A stretch of DNA of 64,000 nt from Incurvaria masculella (GCA_946894095.1 OX335658.1:16545001-16609000); one strand, 5' to 3'. Positions 31,963 to 42,415 are shown, numbered from the stretch's first letter. Translations and numbers: made by a program. The notes: generated by a model not told the origin, from the letters alone.

Positions 31963-32690
31963 CAATATTTATTTTGACGGCTTACCGCGCGTGTGAGGAG
32001 CAGGACGTGCTGCTCGACGTTTCGGAGCCTCACATGGGCTCCATCTTCAGGAGAACGTGCCTGTCGCGACGGAGGTAGGCACGTTACTGGCTACCCGCCG
32101 CTTTGCTTCACTTCTCAGCGTCCATGGCAACACTCGTACATTTTCTTGAGGATTAGCTGCGGTCCGAATTTCGTGTGAAGTGCAAAACACGCTGACTGTG
32201 TTTTCCTCGACGTCTGTTGTCGGTGCACCTCTTCGAAATTCAGTTCTCAGCTTATTCAGCACGGATTTCCATATGGGCGAAAGACGGTAGGAATCTTCAC
32301 GATTGAAGTTCTTGTGCTTGCTGATTTCGATGGACTCCCGAATGATTCGTGGGAGGTTTCGTTGTTCAGGTACTAGGACTTTCACCTGATCAAACCTCAA
32401 CCAGTGCCCAGGTCCAGATTCTGCATGCTCACACAGCGCTGACTTCGTGATATCTCTGTTCTTAACCGCCCGTATGTGCTCCGTGATGCGTGTGCTGACG
32501 CTCCTCTTCGTTTGGCCAATGTACGATTTACCGCATGAACAGGGAACTCTGTAGACGCCAGCGGCGAGTAATGGTACCTTGTCCTTCACTGATCGGAGCA
32601 TGGCTGAGACCTTGCGTTGAGGATACAGCACGGCTGGTATGCTGGATCTAAATATATTGTAGTTATGTCCCGCGTAAGTTTTAAAATATT
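31963..32690 (-). mobile_element. Penelope-like element, 3' end with 16-base TSD
   Basis: AATAATAAAATCACTT lies at 31947-31962 and exactly again at 32691-32706: a 16-base target-site duplication enclosing a 728-base insertion. The reverse-strand coding part (next entry) is the C-terminal region of a Penelope-like protein. Its non-coding 3' end (32050-31963) carries CTGAAGATGGAGCCCATGTG, AGGCTCCGAAACGTCGAGCA, GCACGTCC. Penelope-like elements are known to insert with target duplications of this size and to carry hammerhead ribozyme motifs in their terminal repeats. The upstream reverse transcriptase is missing; the right end (32640-32690) is fused non-coding sequence, so the copy is internally deleted or truncated. 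Confidence 0.8.
32047..32631 (-). pseudogene. Penelope-like GIY-YIG endonuclease domain, N-truncated
   Basis: An open frame of 194 codons. Residues near 25-60 read GVYRVPCSCGKSYIGQTKRS followed by VSTRITEH: the GIY-YIG nuclease core (GVY...YIG, then the conserved R on the following helix, R..EH), with a CSC pair as in the Penelope type. This domain nicks target DNA for the adjacent reverse transcriptase. Further on, NLPRIIRESIEISKHKNFNR matches the usual Penelope C-terminal region (R...E..EI.K...N.N.EDS..LS..W). The reverse transcriptase half, with its polymerase motifs, is absent, so the copy cannot be autonomous. The frame itself is undamaged. A shorter homologous frame is at 58.07-58.28 kb. 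Confidence 0.85.
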
Positions 32691-32706
32691 AATAATAAAA
32701 TCACTT

Positions 32707-33150
32707 ACTAAGTTATTATGTGTGCAATTATTATGTTTAGTATTCGTTATTTTTTACTTTAAAGATAATTAATTTTTAGAATGAAAAATAAAAAAAAAAT
32801 CGTTAATTTATTGACTATCGCATTCATTCATTTATAATGGTCCATCGTAATATTAAGTGAGTCTGAATTCGCGATAAAGAAGAATTAATATCTTCTGGCT
32901 GTTTTAATATAATTGTAGTTGGGATGGAATCCAGTCTGTTGAAAGCACATAAAACGGTAAAATAACGGATTACTAAATAAACACATATTTTTTAAACTAC
33001 ACTTTTTCCGTACAAGCTTCTTAGGACAACAAAGATCCTGAATTAATATTTTATTCCTCATTACTTATCATTTTAATAACTTAACCCACATGAAATCCTT
33101 AAGTACATGTAGGCAACTATGGTACATTTTTTTATGCGCTACACCATTTT
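32707..33150. other. AT-rich spacer
   Basis: Nothing recognised between the Penelope duplication and ACGG copy E. Confidence 0.35.
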
Positions 33151-33532
33151 TAGGGTTCCGTACCCAAAGGGTGAAAACGGAACCCTATTACTAAGCCTCC
33201 GCTGTCCGTCCGTCCGCCCGTCCGTCCGTCCGTCCGCCCGTCCGTCCGTCCGTCCGCCCGTCCGTCCGTCCGTCCGTCCGTCCGTCCGTCCGTCCGTCCG
33301 TCCGTCCGTCCGTCCGTCCGTCCGTCCGTCTGTCCGTCTGTCACAGGGTTGTATCTCAGTAACCGTAACGGGTAGACAGCTGAAATTTTCACAGAGTGTG
33401 TATTTATTTTGCCGCTACAACAACAAATAGGTAAAATTAAAAAATAATTAAAATTAAAGGGGGCTCCCATACAAAAAATGTGTTCGATGGTACGGAACCC
33501 TTCGTGTGCGAGTCCGACTCGCACTTGGCCGG
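33151..33532 (-). repeat. ACGG element, copy E (long array)
   Basis: Reverse copy with intact ends: TAGGGTTCCGTACCCAAAGG on the left and GTGCGAGTCCGACTCGCACT, TGGCCGG on the right. The (CCGT)n array at 33205-33342 is the longest in the window, with CCGC variants every few units at its start. Landmarks TAACGGGTAGACAGCTGAAA and AGTGTGTATTTATTTTGCCG match copies D, F and H. The long RPSVRPSVRP / TDGRTDGR frames are translations of the array. Confidence 0.85.
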
Positions 33533-33553
33533 TTTTTTGGTAAAATATTTATT

Positions 33554-33825
33554 GACCTAGCGCCTTGTAGCCTAGAGGCACGGGCTAGCGTACCAGAGGT
33601 CTGGCACGCTACGCTGCTACTAGGTGGTAGTCCGTACCATCGCATTGAATGAAAATGTGGTTGAACCGGCAATTAACAATTGTCTGTGTTTTCCATCTAG
33701 TTCAATGTAGCCGTGCTCATAAAGGGAAGGTCCTGGCATGGCACCTAATTACTACGGGAATGTGGTGTATTGGGCTAATGCCATAACGGTAGTTTTGTGG
33801 TATTAGCTATCCATGTCAGGTTGAA
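33554..33825 (+). mobile_element. SINE, tRNA-headed, internally deleted
   Basis: GCGCCTTGTAGCCTAGAGGC, ACGGGCTAGCGTACCAGAGG, TCTGGCACGC form a tRNA-like head. It is joined to CTACTAGGTGGTAGTCCGTA, CCATCGCATTGAATGAAAAT, CTCATAAAGGGAAGGTCCTG, GGAATGTGGTGTATTGGGCT, GTATTAGCTATCCATGTCAG. The part between head and CTAGGTGG is deleted. It starts 20 bases after ACGG copy E. Confidence 0.7.
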
Positions 33826-34109
33826 TAAAAAGTAGCATCTCCTTTTAAGGCTTAAATGCTTTCGGGATTTTTCTTCTAGACAGGTCGCATTTCTTAAGCG
33901 ATTCTCGTGAAATTTCGTGACCAAAAGCGATAATGATGTTTTATTTTTATTTAAGTTGAGCCTTTTGAAAAAAGTCCAAAAATTTCGCAAAAAATGTGTT
34001 GTCAGGTAAGTATCAAGTGAGAAAAATACAAGAAAAATAATGGGTTTATTGATAATATAATGATAAGAACTACGGCAATCTCAAATCATATAATATGGTT
34101 TTGTTTTAA

Positions 34110-34188
34110 GGTGCGCGGTGAACATTTATTCAGTTTTTAAATTTACAAAGACGAGGGTTACAGCTCAGAGAGCCACTAGTATTTACCA
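34110..34188 (+). repeat. Dispersed repeat with AGAGAGCCACTAGT motif, copy 2
   Basis: AAGGTGCGCGGTGAACATTT, ATTCAGTTTTTAAATT, AAAGACGAGGGTTACAGCTC, AGAGAGCCACTAGTATT matches the reverse copy at 6.67-6.76 kb along its length. Confidence 0.5.
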
Positions 34189-34521
34189 AATACAATCCGA
34201 AAGCGTTGACTCACTAGGAGGCATCGCACGCTTTTTAACAGCTTGCTTATTTATGCACGTTATAACAAAGCATTAGATGTGTGCACCGTCATAAAAGAAA
34301 ACTCGAAAAATTTAATAAACCTTTGAAAGCAACGCCTTTTAATATTTCTCTCTTTATTCTAAAGCGCAGTCACCGTAATTCTCCTTTGTAAAATTCATTA
34401 CTCAGAACTCGACGAATAAAGCGATTCGCAATGAATGGCTCCGAAATATGTTAATATTTTGCGGCGTGATAGAAAATTTCGTTCTTGGTTCTTTAAAGAG
34501 TGTATTGAAAAAAAATATATT

Positions 34522-34640
34522 CAGGGTTCCGTTCCTCAAAAGGAAAAAAAATACTCTTAAAAGAAAACTTTGCTGTCCATCCGTTTGCCTGTCAAGATCC
34601 TTTTCATGAGGAATCCGTAACGGTATTTAATTTAAACTTT
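34522..34640 (+). repeat. AGGGTTCCGTTCCTCAAAAGG repeat, related to ACGG ends
   Basis: CAGGGTTCCGTTCCTCAAAA, GGAAAAAAAATACTCTT, TTTGCTGTCCATCCGTTTGC, TCATGAGGAATCCGTAACGG. It shares the GGGTTCCGT end style and a short CTGTCCATCCGT array with the ACGG family but differs internally. Possibly a related, older family. Confidence 0.4.
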
Positions 34641-34884
34641 TATCAAATCTTAGGTCTATAGTACCTTGGAACTGTAAAAATTAAGCTTTGGAGGAAATGT
34701 CAGAAAAATGAAGCCAATGAGACTGCATATTTTTAGACTACCAAAAATAATCAAAACCCTACCTGTGTGTCACCTATGTTTTTGTTTAAAAAAAATTGTT
34801 TAAATTGATACTAAGGGGACGTTATAAAAAAAAATTGCAGAGTTTCTTTCCAGTTCTTCTTCGCTGTGTTTTGTTTTGCTGAAC

Positions 34885-34960
34885 TGGCCAATGTTAAAAC
34901 ATGACAAATCCGAGTGCAGTGTACTGTCATGGATGACGAATAAACAATACAATACAATTC
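34885..34960 (+). mobile_element. LINE 3' end with (AATAC)n tail, copy 3 of the ATGACAAATCC family
   Basis: AAACATGACAAATCCGAGTG, CAGTGTACTGTCATGGATGA, CGAATAAACAATACAATACA. Same 3' block as at 6.96 and 11.03 kb. Confidence 0.5.
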
Positions 34961-35534
34961 ATCACCCGTTGAAATACAATGATGTAATTTGACAAGAAGC
35001 AAATAGTCATAGCTCAAGCGGACCACTTTCACAACCCTTTAGGCTATAAGAGGTTATTAAAAATACAAGTCAAGTAAAACTCCGATAGTCATATCTCTTT
35101 TAAACTAATTTAAAAATATTCATATATGTACGAACCCATCGGTGACTCAGACTCAGATTTTTACTAAATTCATGGGAAAAAGAAAGCTATGTTCGGTTAT
35201 TAGTAGAAACAGTAATTGCTTAAGTTTAATCACCGAGAATTAAGCCCGGTTGCAGAAATAGATATCAACGAAGTTTAGTTGACTTCATAAGTACCTGTTT
35301 GACATGTTGACGTCTAGATTAACATTTAACCGGCTGAAGTGCAATGTCGCCTACATACATTTATATTACATATGCATACTTACACATATGTAACGGGCCT
35401 ATGAGAGGTATATTTGAGGCTTATTAATGTTAAAATTCGAAAAGTTTACATAGAAACTATCAAAATGAAGTTAAATACGTTGATTTAAAAGAAACTAGAC
35501 GCGAATTACTAATGCCACACTTACTTGTATGGCG

Positions 35535-35650
35535 TTTACCTAATATATCGCCTTACCAAAAGAGTTGAGTGCCATTTCAGGGGGGACCTTTTCTAAATTT
35601 AGCTCGTCGAATATCCTTCATTCAATGCGATGGTACTAGGTAAACGCGGT
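35535..35650 (-). repeat. SINE fragment, old
   Basis: ATATCGCC...GAGTTGAGTGCCATTTCAGG, ATCCTTCATTCAATGCGATG, GTACTAGG follow the reverse body order but are strongly decayed. Confidence 0.4.
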
Positions 35651-35734
35651 GACATTTGGCCTTAAACGTTTTTCTTTTTAAGAAAGTAGCCATGGAAAAC
35701 TTATGAAAATCTTCTGACATGAAGGTTAGCGGTT

Positions 35735-36125
35735 CGTAGGCTAGTGGCGTGGGGACTTGCCTAGCATACCAAAGGTCTGGGTTCAGCTTTCTTTCTCATT
35801 CTGAATTGGATAAGAGCATTTCGTTAAGAATGCGAGCTGTTTCGTGGTTCGGAACCCAAGTAACACTTTAGGTAGCGTAGTAGGCTTCCCTAACTAGGTG
35901 GTGGGGTTTAAGCTCGCCCGGGTTGGTACCATCGCATCGGATGAAAATATGGTCGAAGCGGCAATGAAAAATTGTCCCAGTTTTCCATCCAGTACAATGT
36001 AGCCGTGCTCAAAAAACGGAAGGTCCTGGTATGGCGCCTAATTCCTTCGGGATCGTGGTATATTGGGCTAATATCATAGCGGCAGTTGTGTGGTATTAGC
36101 CATCCATGTCAGGTTGCATAAATCT
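35735..36125 (+). mobile_element. Full-length SINE with tRNA-like head
   Basis: The head GTAGGCTAGTGGCGTGGGGA, CTTGCCTAGCATACCAAAGG, TCTGGGTTCAGC has an A-box-like TAGGCTAGTGG and a B-box-like GGGTTCAGC, as in tRNA-derived SINEs. Then ATGCGAGCTGTTTCGTGGTT, CGGAACCC joins to the same body as the 5S-headed copies: AACTAGGTGGTGGGGTTTAA, CGCCCGGGTTGGTACCATCG, AAGCGGCAATGAAAAATTGT, AGGTCCTGGTATGGCGCC, TGGTATTAGCCATCCATGTC. It is the best forward example of the second subfamily. Confidence 0.8.
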
Positions 36126-36129
36126 ATAA

Positions 36130-36770
36130 GCTAGTTTTTGTCAACGAAAGCTTTAGTTTATTCTAAACGAATAATACGTTATCCAAGCCAGGCCTTCTTT
36201 GACGGGTGATATCCACAGTACGATTAATTTAAAGTTACGAATAATTTAGATATGTAGTTGCATTTGTATGAACTTTCAATTCTTGCGAGTTCTATCGAGC
36301 TTGTGAACATGCACCATTCTCACGGAAGCTGAAACTTCTAAGTTTCAATTTAAGTTATCGTTTTTATCGTTAAGTAGACTAAACTTAAACTTCTTTCTAT
36401 ATTCTGAGTTATTTCTGAAATAAAAAAATAATCTTGATTGCTTACAACTACCTATTACATAGTATGCAAAGGCGAGCTTATTGCCAAAGGCAATCTCTAA
36501 CAGCTAACCTTAATATTAGAAAATATTTTAAGAGGTAGCAAGAAACATTAAATTACTTAAAACTAAGCACCATAATCACACTTAGAAAACATTAGATAAC
36601 TTGTGTTGACATGTTTGCTGTAGGTAGTAAGGTGTTTTTGTGTGTGTGTAGTTGTCTGTGTGCGAAGACCATTGTGATAGCTTTGTTAGTTGGTGTATAT
36701 GACACGTATACCGTGTCAGAAGTGAACTCGAATTCAGATAATGTTTATATCCCACCCACCCACCGTCACC
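36130..36770. other. AT-rich interval with (TG)n patch
   Basis: A short GTGTGTGTGTAG run near 36638-36650. No exon or shared repeat was recognised. Confidence 0.35.
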
Positions 36771-36774
36771 TTAT

Positions 36775-36922
36775 TTCATGATAACATACCGCAGTCTTGA
36801 AAGAATTAGGTATTACGCCAGGATCTTCCTTTGTAAACACAACCAATTTTCAAATGACGCTTCGAACATCTCTCATTCAAAGTGATGGTACCAACCCAGG
36901 AGGGCTGAACCCTACCACCTAT
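36775..36922 (-). repeat. SINE body fragment, first of a tandem pair
   Basis: GAATTAGGTATTACGCCAGG, GTGATGGTACCAACCCAGGA, GGGCTGAACCCTACCACCTA, then directly TTTTTTTATGAAATCTGACA, the reversed tail of the next SINE. The second SINE inserted into or beside this one. Confidence 0.6.
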
Positions 36923-36925
36923 TTT

Positions 36926-37315
36926 TTTATGAAATCTGACACGGATAGCTAATCCCACACAAGTACCGTTATGATACTAGCCCAATACACAACATTCCTG
37001 AAGGAATCAAGTGCCATGCCAGGATCTTCCCTTTATGAGAACGGCTACACTGAACTGGATGGAAAACATAGACAATTTGCATTCCCGCTTCGACAATTTT
37101 TTCATCAAATACGATGGTACCAACCCGGGCGAGCTTGAACCGTAACATATAGTAGGAGAAGTGGACCTACAGTTTTATATGGATTCCGAAACCTTGGAGC
37201 TAACGTTCGTGACGAAATGCACTCAACGGGGCGGGGATCGAAGCCATGAGTTCTGGCATGGAAGGCTAGGCCCGTGCCTCAGAGCCACGAGCAGCTCCCA
37301 TCCATCGCCAGCTTT
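36926..37315 (-). mobile_element. Full-length SINE with tRNA-like head (reverse)
   Basis: The complete body on the reverse strand, then GTGACGAAATG... and a head that reads, reversed, GTGGCTCTGAGGCACGGGCC, TAGCCTTCCATGCCAGAACT, CATGGCTTCGATCCCCGCC. TGGCTCTGAGGC fits a Pol III A box and GCTTCGATCCCC a B box about 40 bases later. This is clear evidence that the second subfamily is tRNA-derived. The 68-codon frame over it is not a gene. Confidence 0.8.
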
Positions 37316-37319
37316 TCTC

Positions 37320-37985
37320 ATAGCCTACCAGCTTAATTTTATTGATGTGCTTTTGTTAATCTGTTAAATTAGCTATAGCAAAGTACGCTCATGCTTAGCG
37401 GGTTCTTTGTCTTCTATAAGCGAGCATGTCTCAAGACCCCGAGGGTAGGAGGGGCGGAGGGGCGAGGTGTGCTGGAGGCTGCGGGGCACGGGAGGGTCGC
37501 TCTTCAACCCTCGGAGTTTCGATAAGCCATTTAACGTTTTCGTGGCTGCGACTGTCTTCCGTTTGGGTGTCTTTATCTGTAGATAGAAGAAGAGTATATA
37601 CAAGATAGCTTTGCCTGAAAATGTTCTATTCAAGACCAGTTAATAAATATTTTGGCAGTAATTTATCGATATAAAATATGATATTCATAATAATGTAAAA
37701 TTATTTTATCCTAAAATATTTATTCAATGTTCCAGTTCCAATTCCAAGAAAGTGCTTTCTCACTAACCGAGTAGTGGAGTCTTGGACAAGCTACCAAAAG
37801 AAGTAATAAATGCTATATCAGTAAATAGTTTAAATTAAGTTGACAAACATTTGAAAAAAGAAAACTAATAAGTATACGTAAGAGAAATAAAAACAATATG
37901 TCTGAAAAGTGCACTCAACACGTTAAGTACACGTATCAGGTTCACGGTCCTAGTGTATGTAAATAATAATAATAATAACATTTCC
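37320..37985. other. Interval with a short CG-rich patch
   Basis: 37430-37510 is CG-rich (GGTAGGAGGGGCGGAGGGGC). Short frames on both strands have no similarity. An (AAT)n run sits near 37966. Confidence 0.35.
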
Positions 37986-38031
37986 AGGGGGTCTAAAGGT
38001 AAGAAATATAACAAGATTTAACACAAAAAAA

Positions 38032-38394
38032 CCGGCCAAGTGCGAGTCGGACTCGCACACGAAGGGTTCCGTACCATCGCACAAGATAAAAAAAAACACG
38101 TTTTTGTATGGGGCCCCCCTTCAATTATTATTATTTTATAATGTTGTTGTTGTTATAGCAGCAAAATAAATACATAATCTGTGAAAATTTCAGCTTCCTA
38201 CCTGTTACGGTTCATGAGATACAGCCCTGTGACAGACGGACAGACGGACGGACGGACGGACGGACGGACGGACGGACGGACGGACGGACGGAAGGACGGA
38301 CAGACGGACGGACGGACGGACGGATGGACGGACGGACGGACAGCAGAGGCTTAGTAATAGGGTTCCGTTTTCACCCTTTGGGTACGGAACCCTA
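38032..38394 (+). repeat. ACGG element, copy F (intact, inserted into copy G)
   Basis: Complete: CCGGCCAAGTGCGAGTCGGA, CACACGAAGGGTTCCGTACC, AGCAAAATAAATACATAATC, GAAAATTTCAGCTTCCTACC, an (ACGG)n array at 38226-38341 with AGACGG and ATGG variants, AATAGGGTTCCGTTTTCACC, CTTTGGGTACGGAACCCTAA. It sits after an A-run in the interior of another ACGG element. Confidence 0.85.
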
Positions 38395-38452
38395 AAAACA
38401 TGTTTTTTATGGGACCTCCCCTACATTTATTTTCCTTTTTTAATTTGAATCT

Positions 38453-38966
38453 GAAGATAAGAGACCAGATGGCATGACCATAATTCCATGGGACAAAGGT
38501 AGGGCTCTGGAGTGGGACGCCACATGCGTGGATACATTGGCGGCCTCATATGTTAGTTCGACCGCTCGCACGTCAGGAGCAGCAGCAGAAACTGCTGCAA
38601 GATTAAAACACTCAAAATATTCGGCAATTAAAGTAAATTATGAGTTCGTTGCTTTTGCGGTCGAGACTTTAGGTGTTTGGAGTAAGGATACAAAATTATT
38701 TGTCAAAAACTTGGGTTCTAAATTAAAAGAATTTTCAGGCGATTACCGATCTTGAAGATATTTTCGACAGAAGGTCGGACTGGCTATACAGCGAGGAAAT
38801 GCAGCGAGCGTAATGGCGTCTACAAAATTGCTTTGTAGAGAAAAATTGGATGAAATCTTTTATATTTTGTAAGTTTTATTATCGCATTAATTAATAAATT
38901 TTCATGTTTTTGAGAAAATTAAAAAAAACTTTTCCATTTTACTTGATACAAAATATCTGGCTGCAC
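38453..38966 (+). mobile_element. 5'-truncated LINE, RPDG...WDATCVD domain, copy 2
   Basis: ATTTGAATCT occurs at 38443-38452 and 38967-38976, an exact 10-base target duplication around 514 bases. The reading frame begins with RPDGMTIIPWDKGRALEWDA and TCVDTLAASYVSST, and continues with FAVETLGVW and LGSKLKEFSGD. A frameshift near 38750 separates it from QKVGLAIQRGNAASVMAS. The same C-terminal domain is at 2.6 and 61.3 kb. The duplication plus 5' truncation shows that it moves by target-primed reverse transcription, as non-LTR elements do. RPDG...WD resembles a PD-(D/E)XK-like nuclease signature, but I do not assert an activity. Confidence 0.75.
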
Positions 38967-39139
38967 ATTTGAATCTTGTTTTGATAGCGGCAAAATAAAT
39001 ACACACTCTGTCAACATTTCAGTTGCCTACCTATTACAGTTAATGAGATGCAGCCCTGTGACTGACGGACGGACGGCCATGCGGCGAAGGCTTAGTAATA
39101 GGGTTCCGTTTGCACCCTTTAGGTACGTAACCCTAAAGA

Positions 39140-40730
39140 GTATCACAGATAAGTTGAAGAGCAGGCCGGACCACTTAGCCAATCGCGATGGAACAGAATA
39201 CAGTGCACGCCCCACGAAGCCTTCCGCATTTTCATGAAAAGCGATTACGTCATCCGCTGCCATTACCGCGAGTGAAGCGGCGGAGGCGTCGGCGGCGCGC
39301 GGCGCGCCATCTGGGATGCAGTGCCCGTAACCAAGCGTGAAAGCTGACGAAACTATCGGCTGATACGGTAATGGAGTTACGGGGTTATTGGAAAATGTGT
39401 CTCCCGTAAAGTAATTATGAAACAAACTCGTTACAAAAGCGCCCATGTCACGGTTACTCTAGCGTTTATTCGCGCTTCGAAAATAGATACGTGATATGGG
39501 TCAAACATCGTGTTGCATGAATTTCCGGTTCGTAAATTCGTATCAATCTGGATTCGAGCCTGCGACCTTTGGATTTTATGTATATTTATATCATTAGGCA
39601 TATTCTGCATTTCCGACTTTATTCACCAGACATAGGTTCTTAAGTTGACGATGGCTTTTACCCTTGGTAATAATAATAAAGCTTGGAGGAGGCCCCCTCT
39701 CGCCGTTTTTTTTATATTATTTTTATGTTTTTTTATTGTTAATATATAAAAATAATTTAAAAAAATGTGCATTTCATAAATATATCGTAATAATAATTAT
39801 ATATTATTTATTTTATTATATTATTTATAAGAAGGTTGCGTTGCGGTTACAATTCTATTAATTCATAGTTTTTTTTTATGAGCCATTCATAATATCCAGT
39901 AACATAAAAAAAAAATTCAATCAAAAAACCTTAAAAAGAACGCCGCGTGTCTAATTAAATTTTTTTTTGTTACGATTCTCAAATTACTCAACATTTCACA
40001 CAATAATTATTTTAAACAAGTAAATGGTTCCAAAAAAAAATTGCTAAAAAACTGAACTACTGTAAACTATAATAAGGAAAATTGAAAGTTGACTGAGTTT
40101 TAGAATGTGAATTCCTATTTATTGGCAAACGATCCTTCTAACAACTAAACAAAACGCTTAAAACCATTCTATGCAGCTCCACTTTTCCCGACGCAGTCAA
40201 TACAACCTCGATTGCATCTCAATTTACAGGCTTCTACGAAATTGCTGCCACAAATCAAATAATATTGAATTTCAAAGTATCCTTCCAGGAGACGCCTGTC
40301 CCCCGCCCCGCGCCCCGCACCCCTCCCACCACCGCCCCGTGGCATCAATATTGAAAGGACGTTTCAAGAGACTAGGTAATTTTGGTTTATTTTTTTGTAC
40401 CGAATCTCAATAGTTTGGCGATGTTCAGTTTTGGTCGGATTATGTTTAGTTATAATTTATTTACTATTACTTCGTTAAAATTTTACCGACTTCTTTATAC
40501 TATACTTATACGACTTATATATATATACCGATTTTACAGTATAATATATACAGAAACGTTTTACAGATTGCAATTAATTCGATCGGGATAATACACTTAG
40601 GCATTGCAACGCCAATATCGATTGTGGTTTACTTACTAGCATTTAACATCTAAAATATAAAAGTTAAGTAATAGCTGTAAGTTTTTCTTATTATGTTTCT
40701 TTGTTATACACTATACATACAGAAAAAATC
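39140..40730. other. Interval with CG-rich patch, then very AT-rich
   Basis: 39230-39460 is CG-rich (GAAGCGGCGGAGGCGTCGGC) and could be a conserved regulatory block. The reverse 139-codon frame across it runs into ACGG copy G and is not a credible gene. A tRNA-like stretch reads, reversed, CAAAGGTCGCAGGCTCGAAT at 39555-39574 (B-box-like). 39700-40170 is extremely AT-rich. 40290-40345 is C-rich. Confidence 0.35.
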
Positions 40731-40732
40731 GT

Positions 40733-40825
40733 CCTCCCCATACATTTTGTGTGTAGGTATTTACAAAAATGTATGGGGATGACAATTTTTTTTTCAGTCG
40801 TACAAAAAAATGTTTTCTACCTTTT
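40733..40825. repeat. Short inverted repeat CCTCCCCATACATTTTGTG, copy 1
   Basis: CCTCCCCATACATTTTGTG, TGTAGGTATTTAC, AAAATGTATGGGGATGAC form a hairpin. It is followed by TTTTTTTTTCAGTCGTACAA and AAATGTTTTCTACC. The same hairpin and trailer recur at 43.55 kb. Confidence 0.55.
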
Positions 40826-41094
40826 TTGCTCCAAATATGCTAAGGAACACGTGGTTAACGTTTGGACCATAACTCCGTTAACACCCTGTATACACTCTCG
40901 TCCTACAACTTTTGCGATATTTGTGAAATGATTAACATATTTTATAAGCAACATATTAACACTTATGCTAAGATTCCTATGTTTCTCTGTTTGTTTTTCC
41001 TGAAATAAATAAATATTTATATAATTATAAATATTTATTGGAGTATTTTTTATCTTCCAATGCTTATGTCGGTAAAAAGATTAAGCTGTTTCCC

Positions 41095-41465
41095 ATTTCC
41101 TTTTCCATTTATTTAAAGTTCTGGTAGTCAAATTACATTTAGGCTGGAGTGCGCCATTTTTGGTTAATGTTTTTTTAACTTAATTAATTTATTTAATTTA
41201 ATAACTAAATATAATGTTGCAGTCTTGGGTATTATTATCTAGGAATGGGGTTCTTCAGGCGAAAAATAAGGACGCATAGAAAACAAACATAAGCTTGTGC
41301 ACTCTACCCAAAATCGTATCATTGTATGATTCATGATGTATCTACGCATATGATTTATCCGTGGATCAGTGAAGAAGAACCCGGAAAGAAACTTCACTAA
41401 TCCATAGGTTATGATTGGTGATGTGATAATACACTTATGGATGAATACATAAATCTTATTCACGG
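41095..41465 (-). repeat. Probable LINE 3' region, weak
   Basis: CCATTTATTTAAAGTTCTGG, TAGTCAAATTACA and later GATTTATCCGTGGATCAGTG, AAGAAGAACCCGGAAAGAAA resemble the block inside the SINE at 59.37-59.55 kb (CATTTAAACGTTTTTGGTAG, GAAGAATCCGCAAATAAACT). Alignment by eye is loose. Confidence 0.35.
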
Positions 41466-41469
41466 TGCA

Positions 41470-42410
41470 TTAATTCTATATTCTATATCCTTGATTTATA
41501 TTAATGTAATTTCCCTCTCAAAATTCACACAAATGGATGGTTATTAATGCTACATATATAATTAATTAAAACATCGAAAGTTCATTCCATTATTATATTG
41601 GAATGGAAATAATTTATAGGAATATGCATATAAATTTACATTCCAAAATGCAAAGCAATGTGGAAGTGTGTACGAAAAAGTATATTTATTTGAATATAAT
41701 TTATATTTGTATTTATTTTATTGAGATTTAGACATTTAATGATATGCGGATTTTACGTTCTAAATGAGTTATAAACAACCAGTATATTATCTCTGACAAA
41801 TGGACCGAACCTAGTTTTACTACAGAACAATGTAAATCATGAACGCATTTCCTGTTATCTGAGATTGTACAAAGCTTCTCAGAAGATTTTCAGGCCACTT
41901 TCAACTAAATGAAAGAGAAGTTGGAATACTGCGAGCGGTGGTAAAGGCAGCCGGAGGCATGCAGACTACACTTTGCTGGCGGACAATTGCTCTAACAGAC
42001 TTTTACATGCACCATTTTTTCGGCACCCAAGTATCTCTTCTCATCATGGCGGGCATGTTTTTATCAGTTTGGCAGTCTCGTAGATTCTCCATTATAATTT
42101 TAGGTTGTACCAGTGTTTTTAGATCGACAGTATAAACTAGTCTAAAGGCTATTAAAGCTAGAGGGTAGGCAGAAAAGTTTACTCTTAGATTTCAATATGT
42201 AATCATCCATCGGATGGCAAAGGGTTCTCACAGTCTTCTACGCAGATTAAGTATGCTACCACTTTCCTTAAGCGTACAGAACAAAACAACAAAAAAAATA
42301 TAAAAAACCCGACAGCGTAAAAAAATCTAACTTAAAATTACGTTAGTTAAGGAACTGAAAAGATAGAAACAAGTTGAAAATTTAAATATTTTTTGTGTTT
42401 GAAATGATCA
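41470..42410. other. AT-rich interval, no gene recognised
   Basis: The 65-codon forward frame at 41938 has no similarity. AAAACCCGACAGCG near 42304 resembles a fragment of the repeat at 46.0-46.37 kb. Confidence 0.3.
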
Positions 42411-42415
42411 TGGTT

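Larger units (their letters stand above)
37990..39137 (+). repeat. ACGG element, copy G, split by two insertions
   Basis: Three separated parts read as one element. AACAAGATTTAACACAAAAAA ends at about 38030. ACATGTTTTTTATGGGACCTCC...TTTTTTAATTTGAATCT spans 38396-38452. TTGTTTTGATAGCGGCAAAATAAATAC...AATAGGGTTCCG...GGTACGTAACCCTAAAGAG spans 38977-39137. In intact copies these segments are contiguous. The gaps hold ACGG copy F and a LINE fragment. The left end is lost. Confidence 0.7.

Noticed and set aside
33119..33524. Open frames rich in RPSV / TDGR repeats (100-124 codons)
   Set aside because: They are translations of the (CCGT)n array in ACGG copy E. The same occurs at 7370-7723 and 49159-49383.
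39027..39446. 139-codon reverse-strand frame
   Set aside because: Its C-terminal part runs into ACGG copy G and the rest has no similarity. It is chance in a CG-rich patch.
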